DNA of 64,000 bases from Roseihalotalea indica. GTDB lineage: Bacteria > Bacteroidota > Bacteroidia > Cytophagales > Cyclobacteriaceae. Position numbers and translations under genes: made by a program. Below, piece by piece: positions 50,519 to 60,090 of this stretch. The DNA is taken from contig NZ_JAINFL010000006.1 of NCBI RefSeq assembly GCF_022458895.1, forward strand, positions 372,001-436,000, in the 5' to 3' direction. The number at the start of each line of letters is the position of its first letter. Positions within the stretch are counted from its first letter, which is position 1. The notes beneath the pieces are model-generated. The model was not told the DNA's origin, made no database searches, and saw only the letters and a list, made by a program, of their open reading frames with translations.

Positions 50519-51331
50519 TTATCCGAAAGCAGTTTCTACTGCTCCACCATCTACCCGGTAATTACTTCCATTTACGTAGCTAGAAAGCTCCGAGCATAAA
50601 AACGCGATAACTGAAGCCACTTCTTTGGGTTGACCTCGTCGCTTCACCGCAATATGAGGTCGCTTATTATCTAAAAACCACTGAACGGCTTCATCAACGG
50701 AGGAGCCTCGCTCTTTAGCCAGTTCTTCCATCATTGCATCGGTCATTGGTGTTTCGATGTAAGCCGGTGAGACACAGTTAATCAGTAAACCATCTTTAGA
50801 GTATGCCCGAGATAGGCATTTGGTAAGGTTAATCACCCCTGCTTTACAGGCGTTGTAAGGACTTTCTTCTTCATAAGGTTGCAGGGCGTTTTCTGATGAA
50901 ATGGTCACGATACGGCCCCAGCCTTTAGAAAGCATATGTGGTATAAAAGCCCGGCACATGCGTACGGTACCCATTAAATCAATATCAATAGTTTTCTGCC
51001 AGTCTTCATCGGTAAGCTCCAGAAAATCACCAGCAGCACCACGGGCACCGGCTGTCTGAACCAAAATATCAGCTCCACCAAACTTCGTTTTTACCTCATT
51101 AGCTAACTGCTTTACCTCTTCATCATTAGTCAGATCAGCTTTAAAGGTCAGAACGTGTTCAGCATTGGTTTCACTTTTTATTTCAATTGCAGCCTCTTCT
51201 AAAGAATCAGAGTCTATATCAGACAATATTACTGTGACCCCTTCGCTAGCCAGAATTTTAGCAGTTTCTTTTCCTATTCCGGAATCTGCGCCAGTGATAA
51301 CAGCCGTTTTTCCTTCTATTTGTAAGTTCAT
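50519..51331 (-). CDS. Short-chain dehydrogenase/reductase (SDR)
   Basis: 270 residues, classical SDR. The nucleotide site is ITGADSGIGKE, the Asp of SDIDSD at the end of beta-2 suggests NAD(H), and the catalytic Ser is in TISSENA with Tyr and Lys in SPYNACKAG. The C-terminus SYVNGSNYRVDGGAVETAFG is typical. The substrate is unknown. It is a single gene ended by a strong terminator. Confidence 0.92.
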   Translation of the reverse strand: MNLQIEGKTAVITGADSGIGKETAKILASEGVTVILSDIDSDSLEEAAIEIKSETNAEHVLTFKADLTNDEEVKQLANEVKTKFGGADILVQTAGARGAAGDFLELTDEDWQKTIDIDLMGTVRMCRAFIPHMLSKGWGRIVTISSENALQPYEEESPYNACKAGVINLTKCLSRAYSKDGLLINCVSPAYIETPMTDAMMEELAKERGSSVDEAVQWFLDNKRPHIAVKRRGQPKEVASVIAFLCSELSSYVNGSNYRVDGGAVETAFG

Positions 51332-51571
51332 AAAAAAATAAAGTTTATAGTAAAAAAATTACTCACAGCCTTTTAACTGCCTAGCAAGTTGTTGTGTTTT
51401 GGCGCAGAAAAAATTAAACAAAAATAGTTTGCAGAAGAAAGTAACATCGGTTACTCGCAAGAGGATGTAAAATGCTGAAACAGCGTAGATGCAGTGCTTT
51501 TTAATACCTTGAGATGTATTAAACTTCAGCGAGATTAATGCCCATCATTCAGAAAAAAAATTATTGATAAG

Positions 51572-54500
51572 CTATTTAGCCGCCACTGAGCGGATATCTA
51601 CTGTTCGCTCATGGCCGAAAAAGTCGCCTATAATGACCTCATTAGCATCATCTGGAATAGAAAAGCTTCGGCCGGACTGGGAAATGTACGATGAGCCATA
51701 ATAAAACTCTCTTTTCTCGGTTTTCCCATCCGCATAACGAATCAGTGCGTAGGCGTCTTCCGGTTCGAGAAGTAAGTGGGTAAGAAGTACTGAATTGGTA
51801 CGTTGATAAGCCGCTAGAGAATCATTATTGCTACTGATAATCCACGCAGGTTGCCCGGAAGCTTGCCGTAACTCAATAATTGCTTTGGCGTCACTGTCTA
51901 CAAAGAAGCCACTTTCCTGCAATGTCAACGGGTGAGTAGGTCCGTCTTCCGTGCCCAGTAATACAGTGCCGATAGATGCATCGTACCAGCCGTGTTGAGT
52001 ATCGGGAGCATAAGAGTTTCCAACCAGAAGAGCATCGGGGCGACCGTCCAGGTTTATATCTTCCACCAGGATTCCCTGTACCGGTGCGAATTGAGCTTCG
52101 GTGGGCAGGGGGGTAATCGTGAACGATCCATCTCCCTGGTTTTGCAGGTAACTGCTGCTCATCCACTCACTTTTAAGAATATAAGCTCCCGAGAGTTCAT
52201 CAGACGTAAGCAACTCATGGAAAGATGTCTGGGCATAGCTTTCGTAGGTCGGAAAGCGCCTGCGCATTCCCACCAACTGGTCAATCATCTGGCTACGGGA
52301 GTGAGCCGGATATTCAGTACCTTGAATGTAGTAGCACAAAATAGGATCGATACTTCCGTTGGTATCATAGTCTTTAGCATATACGCAAATGGGCTCTTCC
52401 TGCGAAGCTTTATACTTGGTATTTAACCCCACATTCCCGGCCAGGTAATCCATGTCGCCATCCTGGTCGAAGTCTCCGGCCGCCAGACTGTTCCACCATC
52501 CTGAGGTATTGGGCAATCCCATCTCTTTGCTTACATTGGTGAAGGTTCCTTGTTGATTTTGCAGAAAAGTGATAGGCATCCATTCTCCGGCAATGAGAAG
52601 GTCTACTTGCTGATCATTATTGAAATCAGTCCAAAGGGCAGAAGTAACCATACCTATCTCCTGCAAGCTAGGAGCAATGGTAGCGGTAACATCCATGAAT
52701 GTTCCGTTATTATTTTGCAGTATATAGCTTGAAACGGGTAGGGGATACCTATGTGGCTTTATTCGCCCACCCACAAACAAATCAAGGTCGCCATCCTGAT
52801 CGTAGTCAGCCGCAGTTACACAGGATCCACTACTGTATATTTGAGGTAGTGCGGTAGTGTTACGGCTGAAATGCCCTTTTCCATCGTTGAGGTAGAGCCG
52901 GTCCGCAAATGCTTCATGTCCTTCAGCAAACTCGTTACTTCCACTGACGACGTACAAATCCAGGTCACTGTCCTGATCGGCATCAAATAGCAATGTTCCG
53001 ATATCCTCGCTCTGTTCATCCTGAGCTAAGAGCTGCTGAGTGAAGGTGCCATCGGCTTGCTGAAGAAAAAAAACGCCAGATTCACCCTTTGCTCCACCAA
53101 CAAAAAAGTCATCCCGCCCATCACCATTTATATCTCCAGCAGCCATTCCCGGCCCTTCCTGCGAATATTTTCGGTGTAGCAGGGTCTGATAGTTAAAGTC
53201 AATAAAGTCACTGTCTTCATGTTTCCAGGTTAGATTCAATTGGTTAGCAACCGCTTTCAATAGTGGCTGACCTGGATTAGCTTGGGGGTTAGGTTTCGCC
53301 TTAGTAGCTTGCTCATAATCAAGCGTGAGCACCTGGTCTGCCGTTATATTGGTGAGAAGCTGGGTTCGTCCGTCAGGCCACTGTATGCGTACAGAATCAA
53401 TCGTGCTATGGGGGCCTAATCCGAAATGAGCGGTTGTTTCAACTGTTGACTTATAGCCTCGGTAGGGAGATTGATAATGATATTGTTTTTGATCTTGATA
53501 GTAGAGTGTAACCGCTGCCTGATACCCTTTAGGATTAGAAGGAGGACCTACCAATTGAATTCGTAAATAATGGTGATTATCATCATGCGGCGCAAGGTTC
53601 TCATAGATAAAAGCCGTCTCATTGATGTTATTCATGACCAGGTCTAGGTCGCCATCCTGATCAAGATCAGCAAAGGCGGTTCCGTTAGTGAACGAAGAGG
53701 CATTGATACCCCACTCTTCTGATTTATCAGTAAAAATAAGGCCTTCCCCCGATATAGCCCCATTATTCTTAAAGGCATAGTTATGGATTTTAGCCTCCTT
53801 CAGCATTTTAGCAAGCTCAATAGATTTCTCCCGCTTGATCTCATTGGTGCCAAATTGAGCAGCGGCGCTTTTGTACGAGATATAATCTAAATCAGTGACA
53901 TCTTTCACATAGCCATTGGTAATAAGCAGGTCTCGGTAACCATCATTATCATAGTCAGCGAAAAGCGCACTCCAGCTCCAGTCAGTATTATAAACACCAG
54001 CCAGCTGTCCGATTTCGCTGAAAGAGGGAGTGCCATCGGGAGCAAATCCATTGTGAAGCTGTAGTGTATTACGAACATACTGGGGGGTATAACCGAAGTC
54101 ACGGCTAAGTTGAAATCGGTCGTAGTTGGGTTTTCCCATCATGGTTTTCTGCCGATAGTTATCTTCGGGTAACATATCCAGCACTACAATATCCACCAGA
54201 CCATCGTTGTTAAAATCAGCCAGATCAGTACCCATGCCGTTATGGGTTTGGTGTTTAAGGTAAGCACCGGCTTTGTCGGTGAAGGTACCATCACCATTAT
54301 TCATCCATAAAAGATCATTCGTGATAAAGTCATTAGCCGCGTACACATCCGGGTATCCATCCTGATTAAGGTCGCTGATACCGATTCCAAGCCCATATCC
54401 TTCGGTCATGATGCCGGCTTCCTGAGTAACATTTGTGAATATAAGTTTGCCGCCAGCATTGCCCGGAGAATCGTTTCGGTATAACCGGTCGGTAGTTATT

Positions 54501-55144
54501 GATTCTCCGTGTGTTTTCTTGGGGCGCAGTTGGTTTTCGTTAAAATCATCAATTCCATTGGTAAGCAGGTACATATCCAGATCGCCGTCCAGATCATAAT
54601 CGAAGAAAGCCGCCTGGGTAGAGTACCCGTCATCATCCACGCCATATTCCTTTGCCATATCTTTAAAAGTAGGAACTCCATTGCTATTAAGTCCCTGATT
54701 AATAAAAAAGTAATTATGACTAAGGGAGTCGGCAAATTTGCTGGCTACACATACATAAATATCCAACCAGGAGTCCTGATTGATATCTACCATAGCGACG
54801 CCAGTAGCCCAGCGGTCGGTACCGATTCTTGCTTCTGTGGTAATGTCTTTGAATTGAAAATCGCCCTGATTGAGGTATAGTTGACTGGAAACCTGGTTGC
54901 CGGCAAAGAAGATGTCATCAAGCCCATCATTGTTAATGTCACCCACTCCAACCCCACTGCCATTATAGATATACGTGTAGTCGATGACATTAAGAGAATC
55001 ATTTTCAACGATCTGGTTGGCGAAATGAACCCCCGTATGATCAGGATCGCGGCGTTGAAAAAGAGTATCACCCGAATGTTGGCAGGCTTGGCTGACTCCC
55101 AGCAGTATTCCCGTGATCAGCCACAATCTTGGTCGTAAAAACAT
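51572..55144 (-). CDS. FG-GAP/VCBS-repeat and ASPIC/UnbV-domain lipoprotein (CRTAC1 family)
   Basis: 1190 residues, the longest gene here. The signal peptide ends at Cys (SQAC), so lipidation is likely. Many calcium-binding-like repeats DxNxDGxxD follow (VGDINNDGLDDIFFAG, AAFFDYDLDGDLDMYLL, AADYDQDGDLDLFVG), consistent with beta-propellers. The ASPIC/UnbV domain is near residues 535-610 (GPPSNPKGYQAAVTLYY to VRIQWPDGRTQLLTNI). A second propeller fills the C-terminal half. Such proteins sit on the outer membrane surface, often with polymer uptake systems; the role of this one is unknown and it is not next to a SusCD pair. Confidence 0.88.
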   Translation of the reverse strand: MFLRPRLWLITGILLGVSQACQHSGDTLFQRRDPDHTGVHFANQIVENDSLNVIDYTYIYNGSGVGVGDINNDGLDDIFFAGNQVSSQLYLNQGDFQFKDITTEARIGTDRWATGVAMVDINQDSWLDIYVCVASKFADSLSHNYFFINQGLNSNGVPTFKDMAKEYGVDDDGYSTQAAFFDYDLDGDLDMYLLTNGIDDFNENQLRPKKTHGESITTDRLYRNDSPGNAGGKLIFTNVTQEAGIMTEGYGLGIGISDLNQDGYPDVYAANDFITNDLLWMNNGDGTFTDKAGAYLKHQTHNGMGTDLADFNNDGLVDIVVLDMLPEDNYRQKTMMGKPNYDRFQLSRDFGYTPQYVRNTLQLHNGFAPDGTPSFSEIGQLAGVYNTDWSWSALFADYDNDGYRDLLITNGYVKDVTDLDYISYKSAAAQFGTNEIKREKSIELAKMLKEAKIHNYAFKNNGAISGEGLIFTDKSEEWGINASSFTNGTAFADLDQDGDLDLVMNNINETAFIYENLAPHDDNHHYLRIQLVGPPSNPKGYQAAVTLYYQDQKQYHYQSPYRGYKSTVETTAHFGLGPHSTIDSVRIQWPDGRTQLLTNITADQVLTLDYEQATKAKPNPQANPGQPLLKAVANQLNLTWKHEDSDFIDFNYQTLLHRKYSQEGPGMAAGDINGDGRDDFFVGGAKGESGVFFLQQADGTFTQQLLAQDEQSEDIGTLLFDADQDSDLDLYVVSGSNEFAEGHEAFADRLYLNDGKGHFSRNTTALPQIYSSGSCVTAADYDQDGDLDLFVGGRIKPHRYPLPVSSYILQNNNGTFMDVTATIAPSLQEIGMVTSALWTDFNNDQQVDLLIAGEWMPITFLQNQQGTFTNVSKEMGLPNTSGWWNSLAAGDFDQDGDMDYLAGNVGLNTKYKASQEEPICVYAKDYDTNGSIDPILCYYIQGTEYPAHSRSQMIDQLVGMRRRFPTYESYAQTSFHELLTSDELSGAYILKSEWMSSSYLQNQGDGSFTITPLPTEAQFAPVQGILVEDINLDGRPDALLVGNSYAPDTQHGWYDASIGTVLLGTEDGPTHPLTLQESGFFVDSDAKAIIELRQASGQPAWIISSNNDSLAAYQRTNSVLLTHLLLEPEDAYALIRYADGKTEKREFYYGSSYISQSGRSFSIPDDANEVIIGDFFGHERTVDIRSVAAK

Positions 55145-55337
55145 CAGCCAGGTTGTTATGTGGTGCTTTCAACACGGAAAGTACGAAAAATAGTTCTATT
55201 GCCCTTCTTCAAAGAAAAAGGATACTAAAAAAAATTCAGGGAGCTTTTTTATCTGGAATTGTAAGAGTGGACTTTGCAGGATAAAAGATTCGTGATGAGT
55301 GGATAGGTAATAGTTTATAGAAGAGATCCTATCTGTC

Positions 55338-57602
55338 TTAAGAATTGTCAATTGCTTTTAGCTCTTTAATAGCGGCATCAACAATCTTTTCTACAGCCAG
55401 AACCATAGAGGATAGTTCGGACAGGTGTTTTTCCTCTTTACAAGAAATCTCTATAAACCTTACGTTTTCCAGAGTTTCATGTAACCCCATAAATTGCATA
55501 GAGGGCTTTAGCTGATGTGCTGCCTTGCTGGCATCCAGCCAACGAGCTTCTGCTATAAATTGCTTCAAATTGCCTAAAGATGGAGGTACATCTTCTATAA
55601 AACCTTTAATCATGGTATCCATAAACTCTTGGTCACCATCGCATATTGAGGTTAGGAAATCAAGATCCAACACTGATTTCGAGTCCGAGGAATGAGGGGA
55701 GCTAACTTCACGATTCATATTTTCAATCTCTTTTGAGTTTGCAATTGATTGTATATTTTTCTGGTCAGGTAAACACTCAGAAAGGATCTCATAAAGTTGT
55801 TCAGGTTCAAAAGGCTTCACAATATAATGATCCATGCCCATTTCCAGACATCGTTCGCGGTCACCCAGAATGGCATTAGCGGTAAGAGCAATAACCGGTA
55901 TTTTCGACTTTGGGGGAGAGAATTTAGCGCGGAGCGTCTGAGTAGTTTCAAAACCATCCATAACTGGCATTTGAACATCCATTAAGATAGCATCATACGT
56001 ATTTTTGCGAATCTTCTCCAGAGCAATCAGGCCATTTTCAGCATGATCTACCTGGCATTTTAATTTCTTGAGTATATTTTTAGCATAGATGCTATTAATG
56101 TTATTGTCTTCTACTAGCAGAATACGTATACCAGCCAGTGCCTTAAATCTGATAGTATGGTCTTCTTTTTGTCTTTTTAGATGGTGGGGTTTTAGGTCTA
56201 TTTTCTGACTCAGGGGATAGGGGATGCTTACAAGAAAAGTGGTTCCTGTTTCTAGTTTGCTTTGTACCTTAATGGTGCCGCCTTGTAATTCGGTAAGTTG
56301 TTTACAGATAGCTAACCCCAAGCCGGTACCTCCAAATTGTCTAGAAGTACTTTCTTCGGCTTGCTGAAAGCTATCGAAGATAACAGATAGCTTTTCCTTT
56401 GCTATTCCAATGCCAGTATCGCTCACCGAATAATCAATCCAGACTTCATTAGCAGATTTCTGGCGAACATTTGCTGAAACTGTGATTTCACCTTCATAAG
56501 TGAATTTTAGAGCATTGCCAATCAGGTTGAGCAGAATCTGGTTTAGTCGGAGTGGATCGCCCACCACAATAGTTTCCGCATCTGTACCCAGCGTATGACG
56601 TAAAACAAGCCCTTTCTCTTCTGCCTGAAGACGAAATGAATTAATGGCTGACTGGATCTGATAGTCGGGGCGGAAACTGATACGTTCCATGGTCAGCTTC
56701 CCAGATTCTATTGCCGAAATATCCAGAATATCGTCGATAATTGCCCGTAAGTTGCGGGTGGCTTCATTAACTGAGGTAAGGTACTTTTTCTGCTCGGCAG
56801 AAAGCGGAGTATCAAGCATGAGGTTCAGCATGCCGGTAATTCCGTTAACGGGAGTGCGTATTTCATGGCTCATATTTGCCAAGAATTGCTCTTTAGCCTT
56901 TTTGGCCTTAAGTAGTTCCTCAGCATCCTGCTTTCGCTGAGTAATATCTACTTTTATTGTTAAGAAACCCTGCTCTACGGTCTCATCCGAAAAAGCTTTA
57001 TGCGTGGTTTCAAACCATTGCTCGTTTCCATCCGAATCAGTGAAAGTTTCTTCTTTAGTTATAGATTTATCTGGAGTAATAAGTTCAAAAGCCGATAAAT
57101 CTTGCAAGGTAGAAAGGTGGTTGCCACTAGCATGAAGAGCATTGAAATGATTTTGAAAGTAGTGGTTTCCATCTCTCGAGGTTACGGTTATTGATAGTGG
57201 TAGTTCGTCCAGTATTTTCTTAAAAAATTGTTGTTCGCGCTTGCGGGCACTAATGTCACGAATTACAGAAATAATATATCCGGTTCCATTCATCCGGAAA
57301 TAGCGGACGCTGGACTCAATACGAAAGCGGCTTCCATCGGGGCGAGTGGATTGGCTTTCTCGGAGAATGAACCCTTTCTTTTTTACTTCATCTACAAAAT
57401 GTTCCCAAGCATTGTCTTGCTGAAAATCAGGTTCAATATTTTGTATTTTTTGATGAAGCAGTTCTTTTTTGCTTAAGCCAATCTGTTGGCAGGCCCGCTG
57501 ATTTATGTATATTAATTCGCCAGCTTTATTGGTTACCTGAACAGCATCATTCAACTGGTCAAGGATATACTCAAGGAAGGCTTTTTCGTTAAGCTGACTC
57601 AT
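55338..57602 (-). CDS. Hybrid sensor histidine kinase (PAS-PAS-HisKA-HATPase-REC-Hpt)
   Basis: 754 residues, with no clear membrane helix, so probably cytoplasmic. Two PAS domains (~10-120 and ~130-225) precede HisKA with His246 in FLANMSHEIRTPVNG. The ATPase domain follows, with NQILLNLIGNALKFT, SDTGIGI and GGTGLGLAI. A receiver domain (Asp542 in ILMDVQMPVMDG) and a C-terminal Hpt with His696 (KAAHQLKPSMQFMG) complete a multi-step phosphorelay. The gene starts inside the end of the sigma-54 activator gene (14-base overlap). The pair is therefore an operon and the activator is the likely final acceptor. PAS ligands are unknown. Confidence 0.95.
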   Translation of the reverse strand: MSQLNEKAFLEYILDQLNDAVQVTNKAGELIYINQRACQQIGLSKKELLHQKIQNIEPDFQQDNAWEHFVDEVKKKGFILRESQSTRPDGSRFRIESSVRYFRMNGTGYIISVIRDISARKREQQFFKKILDELPLSITVTSRDGNHYFQNHFNALHASGNHLSTLQDLSAFELITPDKSITKEETFTDSDGNEQWFETTHKAFSDETVEQGFLTIKVDITQRKQDAEELLKAKKAKEQFLANMSHEIRTPVNGITGMLNLMLDTPLSAEQKKYLTSVNEATRNLRAIIDDILDISAIESGKLTMERISFRPDYQIQSAINSFRLQAEEKGLVLRHTLGTDAETIVVGDPLRLNQILLNLIGNALKFTYEGEITVSANVRQKSANEVWIDYSVSDTGIGIAKEKLSVIFDSFQQAEESTSRQFGGTGLGLAICKQLTELQGGTIKVQSKLETGTTFLVSIPYPLSQKIDLKPHHLKRQKEDHTIRFKALAGIRILLVEDNNINSIYAKNILKKLKCQVDHAENGLIALEKIRKNTYDAILMDVQMPVMDGFETTQTLRAKFSPPKSKIPVIALTANAILGDRERCLEMGMDHYIVKPFEPEQLYEILSECLPDQKNIQSIANSKEIENMNREVSSPHSSDSKSVLDLDFLTSICDGDQEFMDTMIKGFIEDVPPSLGNLKQFIAEARWLDASKAAHQLKPSMQFMGLHETLENVRFIEISCKEEKHLSELSSMVLAVEKIVDAAIKELKAIDNS

Positions 57603-58983
57603 AGGCTTCACTATTCACTTCCCGGCTGGTTGATTCTTCAATCTCTTTCAAATAGCGATAAATGGTAGACTTCCCGATATCTAATTTTTTTGCTACCAGA
57701 AGTACATTATTGTCGTACTTTTTGAGAAAATGAAGTATAATGCGGAAAGTGTATTCACGTAGCGTTAGCTCTTCCATAATGAAGTTTTCTTCCTTCATTA
57801 TACTATTAAAGTGAATATCGTCTGGTTCAATCTGCTGTTCTTCCGCCATTACGGCTGCCAGCTCAATAATTGATTTTAGCTCCCGTACATTTCCCGGGAA
57901 ATGATATTTAAGTAGCTTTTCCTGGGCAGCTTTGCTGAAAACTACACCAGGCATATTGTTTTCCTTACAGAACTGGCTGAGCAGAAACTTAGCGAGTAAT
58001 ATAATATCATTACCTCTTTCCCTTAAAGGGGGGAGTTGGATGGGTAGACCAAGAAGACGATAGTATAAGTCTTCCCGAAAATTTCCTCGCTTTACTTCTT
58101 CAGTCAGGTCACGGTGGGTGGCAACCAGCACGCGTACATCCAGCTTGGTAACCTGGTTACCTCCGATACGAATGACCTCTCGTTCTTGTAATACCCGTAA
58201 AAGCTTAGCCTGTAGGTTAGGCTCCATTTCACCAATCTCATCCAGGAAAATAGTGCCTCCTTGGGCTTCCTCAAATTTACCAATGCGGCGAGCAGCTGCC
58301 CCGGTAAACGCACCTTTCTCATAGCCAAATAGCTCACTCTCAATAAGATCTTTAGGAATTGCTGCAATATTGACGGCCACAAAAGCTTTATGTTTCCGGT
58401 CTGAGTTGTAGTGGATCGCTTTAGCTACTACTTCCTTTCCCGTACCGGTTTCACCCGTGATAGATACCGTAATGTTAGTCTTTACAGCCTTCTCAAGCAT
58501 ATTGAACACCCGCTTCATGGCCGGGCTGTTGCCAATAATACTTTTGGAAAACTCATACTTCTGGCTTACCTCTTGTTTAAGCTGCACGATTTCATTGACT
58601 AATGAAAGGTTTTTTCGTGCATTGTTGATTGAGTGGAGAAGCCTGTTTTTAGTATCCTGATCTTTCGTGATGTAATCAAATGCACCGAGTTTTAGAAGTT
58701 GTACCGCAGTGCTCACATCTTCCTGTCCGGATATTACGATTACAAAAATATTGGAATCAAAAGCCTTAATCTTTTCCAGCAATTCCTGCCCACTCATATC
58801 GGGCAGAGAGTAATCTACCGTAACAATACTGGGTTTGTGATGTAAATGATCGAGACAATCCTGTCCGTTGGAGAATAACTGAAATTCAAAGTCCGGATTA
58901 AGACCAAAAACATATTCTAAAAACCTTCGGTACGTAGGGTCATCCTCTACCGCATAAATCTTGACACTTTCTTCTTCTAACAT
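57589..58983 (-). CDS. Sigma-54-dependent response regulator (NtrC family)
   Basis: 464 residues: receiver (acidic pair in AVEDDPTYR, phospho-Asp57 in VTVDYSLPDMSG, Lys107), AAA+ domain (GETGTGKE Walker A; GAFTGA loop at 224-229 for contact with sigma-54; TIFLDEIGE Walker B), and a C-terminal Fis-type HTH (NVLLVAKKLDIGKSTIYRYL). It turns on sigma-54 promoters from distant sites when phosphorylated. ATG at 58983 is chosen: the frame is open 80 codons further, but that part covers the terminator of the upstream gene. The sigma-54-like permease promoters in this window are possible targets (inference). Confidence 0.95.
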   Translation of the reverse strand: MLEEESVKIYAVEDDPTYRRFLEYVFGLNPDFEFQLFSNGQDCLDHLHHKPSIVTVDYSLPDMSGQELLEKIKAFDSNIFVIVISGQEDVSTAVQLLKLGAFDYITKDQDTKNRLLHSINNARKNLSLVNEIVQLKQEVSQKYEFSKSIIGNSPAMKRVFNMLEKAVKTNITVSITGETGTGKEVVAKAIHYNSDRKHKAFVAVNIAAIPKDLIESELFGYEKGAFTGAAARRIGKFEEAQGGTIFLDEIGEMEPNLQAKLLRVLQEREVIRIGGNQVTKLDVRVLVATHRDLTEEVKRGNFREDLYYRLLGLPIQLPPLRERGNDIILLAKFLLSQFCKENNMPGVVFSKAAQEKLLKYHFPGNVRELKSIIELAAVMAEEQQIEPDDIHFNSIMKEENFIMEELTLREYTFRIILHFLKKYDNNVLLVAKKLDIGKSTIYRYLKEIEESTSREVNSEAYESA

Positions 58984-59034
58984 ATCGTTTTTATTGTGAA
59001 TGATAGAAAGGAGATGTTGTGAGTAGTAGACAAT

Positions 59035-59068
59035 AAAAAAGCCAAAATCAACAACTGATTTTGGCTTT
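59035..59068 (-). terminator. Intrinsic terminator of the IscA-type gene
   Basis: Thirteen-base-pair arms AAAGCCAAAATCA/TGATTTTGGCTTT. On the minus strand the stem ends in a T-run. It begins 22 bases after the stop codon of the iron-sulfur gene. Confidence 0.88.
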
Positions 59069-59089
59069 GAGAATGTGAGTGGGATCAGG

Positions 59090-59416
59090 TTACACTGAAA
59101 AACTTTCTCCGCAACCACAGGTGCGGGAAGCATTGGGATTGATGAATTGAAAACCTTTACCGTTGAGTCCGTCAGTAAAATCAAGCGTAGTGCCAAGTAA
59201 GTATAACAGGCTACGCTTATCAACCAGGATTTTTACCCCCTGATCTTCATATACATGATCGTCATCGCGAATTTGACTGTCAAATTCCAGGTCATACATC
59301 AGCCCCGAGCAACCTCCTCCTTTAACAGCAACGCGTACGTTGTGGTTATCAGAGAATCCTTCGTCGAGTCTCAAAGCACTAATTTTATGCTTAGCTTTGT
59401 CTGTTATTTTTATCAT
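59090..59416 (-). CDS. HesB/IscA-type iron-sulfur cluster assembly protein
   Basis: 108 residues. The three conserved Cys are present: Cys36 in GGGCSGLMY, and Cys100 and Cys102 in RTCGCGESF. The family carries or delivers Fe-S clusters to apoproteins, probably acting in the cytoplasm with the SUF system. The usual A-type features KGGGCSGLMYDLEF and DFTDGLNGKGFQFINPNA are intact. It is a single gene with its own terminator. Confidence 0.95.
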   Translation of the reverse strand: MIKITDKAKHKISALRLDEGFSDNHNVRVAVKGGGCSGLMYDLEFDSQIRDDDHVYEDQGVKILVDKRSLLYLLGTTLDFTDGLNGKGFQFINPNASRTCGCGESFSV

Positions 59417-59612
59417 CGTAAAGAAACGTTTATTCTAGGTGATTTATGAGGAAAGTTTCTTTCGGAACTTACGTGCGTGATTCCGTCTAGCTTTCCGAAC
59501 CTGAAGATTACAATTAAGCGATTAGAAATAAAAATTCTCAGTGAAAATTGTTAGTACAACAGCCCTGGTATAGATAAAAAACGGGCACGTTTAAAAAAAA
59601 GTTTCTATTGTT

Positions 59613-60011
59613 ATGATGCGACTTGAACACATTGGTATTGCGATAGCTGACGCTGAAAAGTCTCAACGACTGTTTAATCGGCTACTGGGTAAAACAACCT
59701 ACAAGACAGAGAAGGTGGATGCTGAAAAGGTGACAACCCATTTTTATGATCTCGGAAATACTAAGTTAGAATTAATTGCAGGCCATGAGGAGGGTAACGT
59801 TATTGATAAATTTATTGAAAAACGAAGCGAAGGTATCCATCATCTGGCTTTTGAGGTAGATAGCCTGCAAGAAGAAATAAAACGCTTGAAAGAAGAGGGC
59901 TTCGATTTCATTAATGATGTGCCGAAAAGAGGTGCTGATGACAAACTTATCTGCTTCTTACATCCTAAAACGACCAATGGAGTTCTCGTTGAGTTGTGTC
60001 AAAGCATGTAA
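59613..60011 (+). CDS. mce: Methylmalonyl-CoA epimerase
   Basis: 132 residues of the glyoxalase/VOC fold. Metal ligands are visible: His6 in RLEHIGIAI, His in GIHHLAFEVD, and Glu in GVLVELCQ. The motif PKRGADDKLICFLHPK is typical. The enzyme interconverts the two methylmalonyl-CoA epimers between propionyl-CoA carboxylase and the mutase. It is followed by thiL with a 79-base gap on the same strand; there is no functional link apparent between the two. Confidence 0.93.
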   Translation: MMRLEHIGIAIADAEKSQRLFNRLLGKTTYKTEKVDAEKVTTHFYDLGNTKLELIAGHEEGNVIDKFIEKRSEGIHHLAFEVDSLQEEIKRLKEEGFDFINDVPKRGADDKLICFLHPKTTNGVLVELCQSM

Positions 60012-60090
60012 TGGACAAAGCGTTGCTCTTCCAAGCTGACGAAACTTCTCTGAAGTAATTTCTGTTAAACACCCTTCAATACCTATTCCT

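Noticed and set aside
51992..52426. Plus-strand ORF (144 codons)
   Set aside because: Antisense shadow of the FG-GAP lipoprotein. Its composition is not protein-like and no motif is seen.
58984..59223. 80-codon N-terminal extension of the sigma-54 response regulator
   Set aside because: The extension is translated from the terminator and 3' end of the iron-sulfur gene. The receiver domain begins right after ATG at 58983.
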